From positions 3,395,001-3,459,000 of the forward strand of contig NZ_JACGXA010000001.1 of NCBI RefSeq assembly GCF_014138045.1: DNA of 64,000 nucleotides. The letters are read 5' to 3'. The DNA is from Nocardioides ginsengisegetis (lineage in GTDB: Bacteria; Actinomycetota; Actinomycetes; Propionibacteriales; Nocardioidaceae). The translations under genes were made by a program, and so were the position numbers. Below the pieces are notes generated by a model that was given only the letters and a program-made list of their open reading frames with translations, did no database searches and was not told the origin of the DNA. Shown here one piece after another: positions 60,079 through 64,000 of the stretch (position 1 is the stretch's first letter; each line of letters starts with the position of its first letter).

Positions 60079-62124
60079 ATGGCCCTCAAACGGCTGACCC
60101 AGCTGGGTGTGCCGGTCGGCATCGTGATGATCGTCGTGATGCTGGTCGTGCCGCTGCCGGCGATCGTCCTGGACCTGCTCATCGCGCTCAACATCACCGG
60201 CGCGCTGCTGGTGCTGATGACCGCGATGTTCGTGGCACGGCCGCTCGACTTCGCGGCGTTCCCCGCCGTCATCCTGGTGATGACCCTGTTCCGGCTGGCA
60301 CTCAACGTCAGCGCCACCCGGCTCGTCCTGCTCGACGGGTACGCCGGCAAGGTGATCGACACGTTCGGCCACTTCGTGGTCGGCGGCTCGCTGATCGTCG
60401 GCCTGATCGTGTTCGCGATCCTGCTCGTCATCCAGTTCACCGTCATCACCAACGGTGCCGGTCGGGTCGCCGAGGTCGGCGCCCGCTTCACCCTCGACGC
60501 GATGCCCGGCAAGCAGATGGCCATCGACGCCGACCTCAACTCCGGCCTCATCGACGAGGACCAGGCCCGCAAGCGGCGGGCCGAGGTGCACGCGGAGGCG
60601 GACTTCTACGGCGCGATGGACGGCGCCTCGAAGTTCGTGAAGGGCGACGCGGTCGCGGCCATCATCATCACGCTGGTCAACCTCATCGGCGGCTTCGCGG
60701 TCGGCGTCGGGCAGAACGGCATGGCCTTCGGCGACGCGATCAACACCTACTCGCTGCTCTCCGTCGGTGACGGCCTCGTCTCCCAGATCCCCGCGCTGCT
60801 GCTCTCGGTCGCCACCGGCCTGATCGTCACCCGGGCGACCGGCGAGGACGACATGGGCTCCGACATCGTCCGGCAGATCACCGCCAACCGGATGCCGCTG
60901 CGGGTGGCCGGCTTCGCGGCGTTCTCGCTCTGCCTGATCCCGGGGCTGCCCAAGATCCCCTTCGTGCTCGCCGGCGGGCTGATGCTGATCGCGTCGTCGC
61001 GGGTGCAGGAGGCCGCCGACGCCCCGGCCCCCGAGGCGGCCGCGCCGGCCCTCGCGTCCGCCGACACCCCCGAGCTGCTGGCGGCCGAGATCCAGGTCGA
61101 CCCGCTCGGCCTCGAGCTCTCCGCGGACCTGATCGACCTCGTCGACACCAACGCCGGCGGCGACCTGCTCGAGCGGGTCAAGTCGCTGCGCCGGAAGATC
61201 GCCGTCGACCTGGGCATCGTGGCGCCGCCGGTGCGCACCCGCGACAACCTCGAGCTGCCCTCGCGCACCTACGCGATCCTGCTGTTCGGCATCGAGGTCG
61301 CCCGCGGCGAGGCGCCCCCCGGCTGCGTCCTCGCCATCGGCGACTTCCTCGGCTCGCTGCCGGGTGAACCCACCCAGGAGCCGGTGTTCGGCCTCGAGGC
61401 CAAGTGGATCCCGGCCGAGCTGCGCAGCCAGGCCGAGCTGTCCGGCGCCACCGTCGTGGACCGCGCCTCGGTCGTCACCACCCACCTCGCCGAGGTCGTC
61501 ACCCAGCACGCCGCGCGCCTCCTCGGGCGTGAGGACGTCCGGATGCTCACCGACGTCGTGAAGCGCAGCCACCCCGTCGTGGTCGAGGAGCTCACCCCCG
61601 CCCAGCTCAGCCTCGGCGAGATCCAGCGGGTCCTCCAGTCGCTGCTCGAGGAGGGCGTCTCGATCCGCGACCTGGTCCGGATCTTCGAGGCCCTCTCGCT
61701 GCGCGCCGCGCGCACCAAGGAGCTCGACCCGCTCGTCGAGGCCGCCCGGATGGCGCTCGGCCCGGCGGTCGCCGCGCCGTACCTCGTCGACAAGGCGCTG
61801 CACGTCCTCACCTTCGAGCCGCAGCTCGAGCAGCGGATCCTGGAGTCGCTGCGACCCACCGACCACGGCGCGACGATCGCGCTCGACCCGGAGACCAGCC
61901 ACGCGCTGATCACCCGGCTCGCGCAGCTCGCGACCGACGTCGAGAACCGGAACATCCGGCCCGTGCTGGTGTGTGCCCCGCAGGTGCGCGCCGCCGTACG
62001 TCGTCTCGTGCACCCGATCGTGCCGCGCCTCGCGGTGCTGTCCTACCAGGAGCTCACGGGTGCCGAGCAGATCAGGTCCGAGGGCGTCATCGGCGCCGAG
62101 CTGCCGGCAGGAGCTGTTGCATGA
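60079..62124 (+). CDS. flhA: Flagellar export gate protein FlhA
   Basis: 681 residues from ATG 60079. About eight membrane helices (VGIVMIVVMLVVPLPAIVLDLLIALNITGALLVLMTAMF, and others), the FHIPEP-type loop including ATRLVLLDGYAGKVIDTFGHFVVGGSLIVGLIVFAILLVIQFTVITNGAGRVAEVGARFTLDAMPGKQMAIDADLNSGLID, and a cytosolic nonamer domain. The region 58927-60078 in the same frame is flhB read out of frame, not an extension. Confidence 0.97.
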   Translation: MALKRLTQLGVPVGIVMIVVMLVVPLPAIVLDLLIALNITGALLVLMTAMFVARPLDFAAFPAVILVMTLFRLALNVSATRLVLLDGYAGKVIDTFGHFVVGGSLIVGLIVFAILLVIQFTVITNGAGRVAEVGARFTLDAMPGKQMAIDADLNSGLIDEDQARKRRAEVHAEADFYGAMDGASKFVKGDAVAAIIITLVNLIGGFAVGVGQNGMAFGDAINTYSLLSVGDGLVSQIPALLLSVATGLIVTRATGEDDMGSDIVRQITANRMPLRVAGFAAFSLCLIPGLPKIPFVLAGGLMLIASSRVQEAADAPAPEAAAPALASADTPELLAAEIQVDPLGLELSADLIDLVDTNAGGDLLERVKSLRRKIAVDLGIVAPPVRTRDNLELPSRTYAILLFGIEVARGEAPPGCVLAIGDFLGSLPGEPTQEPVFGLEAKWIPAELRSQAELSGATVVDRASVVTTHLAEVVTQHAARLLGREDVRMLTDVVKRSHPVVVEELTPAQLSLGEIQRVLQSLLEEGVSIRDLVRIFEALSLRAARTKELDPLVEAARMALGPAVAAPYLVDKALHVLTFEPQLEQRILESLRPTDHGATIALDPETSHALITRLAQLATDVENRNIRPVLVCAPQVRAAVRRLVHPIVPRLAVLSYQELTGAEQIRSEGVIGAELPAGAVA

Positions 62125-62360
62125 ACCCGTTGTCCTGGCCCGTCGTCTGCGGCGCGCTGATCATCACTTCCCCCGCGCTGTACGGCGCCCTCGTCTCCGG
62201 GACCGTGTCGCTCGACGTGGCGCTGGTCCGGCTCGGCCTGTGCGCCGTCGGGATCTGGATCGTGCTGTCCCTCGCCGCCTCGCTCACCACCGATGCGCTC
62301 GCCGCGACGCGCCGGGAGCGGGCCGACGATGCGGCGACCGAGGAGATGCCGACCGTCTGA
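62121..62360 (+). CDS. Small two-helix membrane protein ending the flagellar operon
   Basis: 79 residues, coupled to flhA by ATGA overlap. Two membrane segments (WPVVCGALIITSPALYGALV and VALVRLGLCAVGIWIVLSLAASL) and an acidic Arg-rich tail (TRRERADDAATEEMPTV). No family recognised. Position after flhA suggests a flagellar accessory role, for example at the export gate. Confidence 0.7.
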   Translation: MNPLSWPVVCGALIITSPALYGALVSGTVSLDVALVRLGLCAVGIWIVLSLAASLTTDALAATRRERADDAATEEMPTV

Positions 62361-62377
62361 GGGCCGGGAAATGCAAC

Positions 62378-62447
62378 GACCCGCAGGTGTGGACCTCGGG
62401 ATGAGGCCCGCTCCGGTGGACGTGATGACCGGATCACCTGCGGGTCG
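62378..62447 (-). ncRNA. Predicted three-way-junction RNA
   Basis: A 13-base closing stem (CGACCCGCAGGTG with CACCTGCGGGTCG) encloses two hairpins: CCGGT/ACCGG and GGGCCTC/GAGGTCC. On the minus strand every pair is Watson-Crick or one G-U; on the plus strand that G-U becomes an A-C mismatch, so minus-strand RNA is favoured. TTGCATTT follows the 3' arm on the minus strand, so it may also end the transcript. Function unknown. Confidence 0.55.
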
Positions 62448-62493
62448 GGTGTCTGCGTTGGATTTGCCAGCAGTACTTCGCTGACGGTTGCTG

Positions 62494-62532
62494 CTAGCGC
62501 GCAGCCACCTCACGCGTCCCATAAGAATTCAT
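62494..62532 (-). CDS. 12-residue leader-type ORF with extended Shine-Dalgarno
   Basis: Encodes MNSYGTREVAAR and stop. Upstream AAAGGAGGTGGTCC (62551-62538) is complementary to the 16S 3' end over about 14 bases, far beyond a usual site; 11 bases separate AGGAGG from the ATG. A promoter lies 33 bases before the ATG. Too short to be recognised, but the initiation signal is the strongest in the window. May be a leader peptide or the coding part of a dual-function small RNA. Confidence 0.5.
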   Translation of the reverse strand: MNSYGTREVAAR

Positions 62533-62564
62533 TCTTCGGACCACCTCCTTTCCCGTGTCCCACC

Positions 62565-62593
62565 ACGGTAGGTGCCCCCGGTCGCCGCATCAA
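62565..62593 (-). promoter_or_regulatory. Promoter of the small minus-strand unit
   Basis: Minus strand TTGATG (62593-62588), exactly 17 bases, TACCGT (62570-62565). Among the best housekeeping-type promoters in the window. Start expected near 62558, giving a transcript of roughly 180 bases to the end of the three-way junction. Confidence 0.65.
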
Positions 62594-62630
62594 GGCATTT
62601 GTCCGCGGCGCTTCCTGAGGGGGGTCCTGC

Positions 62631-62700
62631 GGGGGTAGTCCCCAACGTAGTTGTCGCGATCGGGTCCGTTCGACGACATCTGCGGTGGGGACTATCCCCC
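62631..62700. promoter_or_regulatory. Inverted pair of GGGGACTA(C/T)CCCC boxes
   Basis: GGGGGTAGTCCCCA (62631-62644) and TGGGGACTATCCCCC (62686-62700) are inverted copies differing by one inserted base. They lie upstream of the small-unit promoter, at about -79 and -135. The first is an exact reverse copy of the 13-mer at 3713-3725. The rest of 62361-62705 holds the RNA, ORF and promoter described above. Confidence 0.65.
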
Positions 62701-62705
62701 CACGC

Positions 62706-64000
62706 TCACGCCACCGCCGCCGCGAACTGCGCGTTGTACAGCCGCGCGTAGGCACCGTCGTCGGCGAGCAGCGACTCGTGGGTGCCCTGCTCGACGATCG
62801 CGCCGTCCTCCATCACCAGGATCAGGTCGGCGTCGCGGATGGTCGAGAGCCGGTGCGCGATGACGAACGACGTGCGGTCGGTGCGCAGGGCCGCCATGGC
62901 GTGCTGCAGCAGCAGCTCGGTGCGGGTGTCGACCGACGAGGTCGCCTCGTCGAGGATCAGCAGCTCCGGCGAGGCCAGGAAAGCCCGGGCGATCGTGACC
63001 AGCTGCCGCTCGCCGGCGGACAGGTTGGAGCCGTCCTCGTCGATGTGGGTGTCGTAGCCGTCGGGCAGCGAGTGCACGAAGCGGTCGACGAACGTCGCCC
63101 GCGCGGCCTCGAGGATCTGCTCCTCGGTCGCGCCCGGCCGTCCGTAGGCGATGTTGTCGCGGATCGTCCCGGCGAACAGCCAGGTGTCCTGCAGGACCAT
63201 GCCGATCTGGGAGCGCAGCGCCGAGCGCGGCATCGAGGCGATGTCGACGCCGTCGAGGGTGATCCGGCCGCCGGTCACCTCGTAGAACCGCATGACCAGG
63301 TTGACCAGCGTCGTCTTGCCCGCACCGGTCGGCCCGACGATCGCGACGGTCTGCCCCGGCGCGGCCACCAGCGACAGGTCCTCGATCAGCGGCGTCGCCT
63401 CGTCGTAGGAGAACGACACGTGCTCGAAGCGCACCTCGCCGTGCCGCGCCCCGGGCACAGCGGCAGCCCCGGACAGCTCGACGCTCTGCTCCTCGGCATC
63501 CAGCAGCTCGAAGACCCGCTCGGCCGACGCGACACCCGACTGCAGCAGGTTGGCCATCGAGGCGACCTGCGTGAGCGGCTGGGTGAACTGGCGGGAGTAC
63601 TGGATGAACGCCTGCACGTCGCCCAGCGACATCGACCCGTTGGCGACCCGGAGCCCGCCGAGGACGGCGATGACGACGTAGTTGAGGTTCCCGACGAACA
63701 TCATCACCGGCATGATCAGCCCGCTGACGAACTGCGCCCCGAAGGACGCCTCGTAGAGCCGCTCGTTCTCGGCGTCGAAGGTCGCCTCGACCTCGCGCTG
63801 CCGGCCGAACACCTTGACCAGCGCGTGGCCCGAGAAGGTCTCCTCGACGTGCGCGTTGAGCGTGCCCGTACGGCGCCACTGCTCGACGAACATGCCCTGC
63901 GAGCGTTTCATCACCGCGCGGGTGACCAGCATCGAGATCGGCACCGAGACCAGCGCGACCAGCGCCAGCACCGGCGAGATCCAGAACATCATCGACAGCA
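62706..64000 (-). CDS. ABC transporter, fused membrane and ATPase domains (MsbA/lipid A-type exporter), N-terminus cut by window edge
   Basis: 431 residues are visible and the frame stays open to the right edge. The membrane domain part includes [47 protein letters not shown] (coupling helix) and [27 protein letters not shown]. The ATPase domain has Walker [10 protein letters not shown]-loop VLQDTWLF, signature LSAGERQL, Walker [13 protein letters not shown] and the H-loop AHRLST. An exporter half, usually paired with a second such gene upstream. Substrate unknown. Confidence 0.93.
   Translation of the reverse strand, partial: LSMMFWISPVLALVALVSVPISMLVTRAVMKRSQGMFVEQWRRTGTLNAHVEETFSGHALVKVFGRQREVEATFDAENERLYEASFGAQFVSGLIMPVMMFVGNLNYVVIAVLGGLRVANGSMSLGDVQAFIQYSRQFTQPLTQVASMANLLQSGVASAERVFELLDAEEQSVELSGAAAVPGARHGEVRFEHVSFSYDEATPLIEDLSLVAAPGQTVAIVGPTGAGKTTLVNLVMRFYEVTGGRITLDGVDIASMPRSALRSQIGMVLQDTWLFAGTIRDNIAYGRPGATEEQILEAARATFVDRFVHSLPDGYDTHIDEDGSNLSAGERQLVTIARAFLASPELLILDEATSSVDTRTELLLQHAMAALRTDRTSFVIAHRLSTIRDADLILVMEDGAIVEQGTHESLLADDGAYARLYNAQFAAAVA

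Noticed and set aside
62043..62522. 159-residue minus-strand frame starting MGRVRWLRAS
   Set aside because: Its ATG is 21 bases from the strong ribosome site and it runs antisense into flhA; the 12-codon ORF is better placed. Kept as a possibility only if the first 25 residues prove conserved.

Overview
The window looks like chromosome of a motile, high-GC actinobacterium, most likely Nocardioides or a close relative. The grounds are very strong G/C preference at third codon positions, GTG starts, many leaderless genes (a TAnnnT box 6-7 bases before the start codon), and family content: LytR-CpsA-Psr protein, gephyrin-like Glp with its membrane receptor GlpR, a eukaryotic-type UDP-glucose pyrophosphorylase, and a complete Gram-positive-type flagellar cluster. 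The genus is an inference. No rRNA and no CRISPR array are present.

Layout. (1) 1-9.3 kb: an accessory region with softer codon bias. It holds a partial ATPase-type regulator, a divergent acyl-CoA ligase, a GAF-LuxR regulator with a perfect operator-like palindrome upstream, two long stretches without convincing genes (one with a transposase scrap), a small zinc-ribbon protein, and an excisionase-integrase pair next to tRNA-Ala(CGC). It reads as the integrase-proximal end of a tRNA-anchored island. (2) 9.4-34.1 kb: core and housekeeping genes: SRPBCC protein, glpR, acetyltransferase, mog, moaC, glp, UGPase, 5-formyl-THF cyclo-ligase, penicillin acylase family, FmdB, SAF protein, MscL, LCP protein, ArgS, a secreted Asp-rich calcium-repeat protein, tRNA-Arg(CCU), saccharopine-dehydrogenase-like oxidoreductase, DUF2277, sirtuin, DtxR regulator, photolyase, hotdog-like protein, GH13 glucosidase, MarR and an MFS exporter. 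(3) 34.1-62.4 kb: flagellum. csrA-fliW-flgL-flgK-flgN run leftward; fliA, fliC, fliD, fliS, a FliT-like gene and then flgB to flhA run rightward with nearly every pair translationally coupled. (4) 62.4-64 kb: an apparently unreported small transcription unit on the minus strand, then the 3' part of an ABC exporter gene.

How the flagellar genes seem to be controlled. The sigma factor FliA is encoded at the divergence point. FliA-like promoters (TCAA or TCAG, 15 bases, GCCGAAnG) precede fliC, flgB, flbD-motAB and fliM, with a 14-base-spacer variant before flgN. At three of them (fliC, flgB, flbD) the predicted RNA begins with a hairpin whose loop is ACGGAC or ACGGAT, the GGA-in-loop signature bound by CsrA, and at flbD the ribosome site is also close to the CsrA consensus. 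With csrA and fliW in the same locus, this suggests one CsrA-FliW checkpoint acting on filament, rod/basal-body and motor transcripts.

The most novel candidate is at 62378-62700 (minus strand): two inverted GGGGACTA(C/T)CCCC boxes, a good promoter, an extended Shine-Dalgarno, a 12-codon ORF and a three-way-junction RNA. One of the boxes is an exact 13-mer match to the palindrome in front of the GAF-LuxR gene 59 kb away. All functional claims here come from reading motifs and family knowledge; no database search was run.
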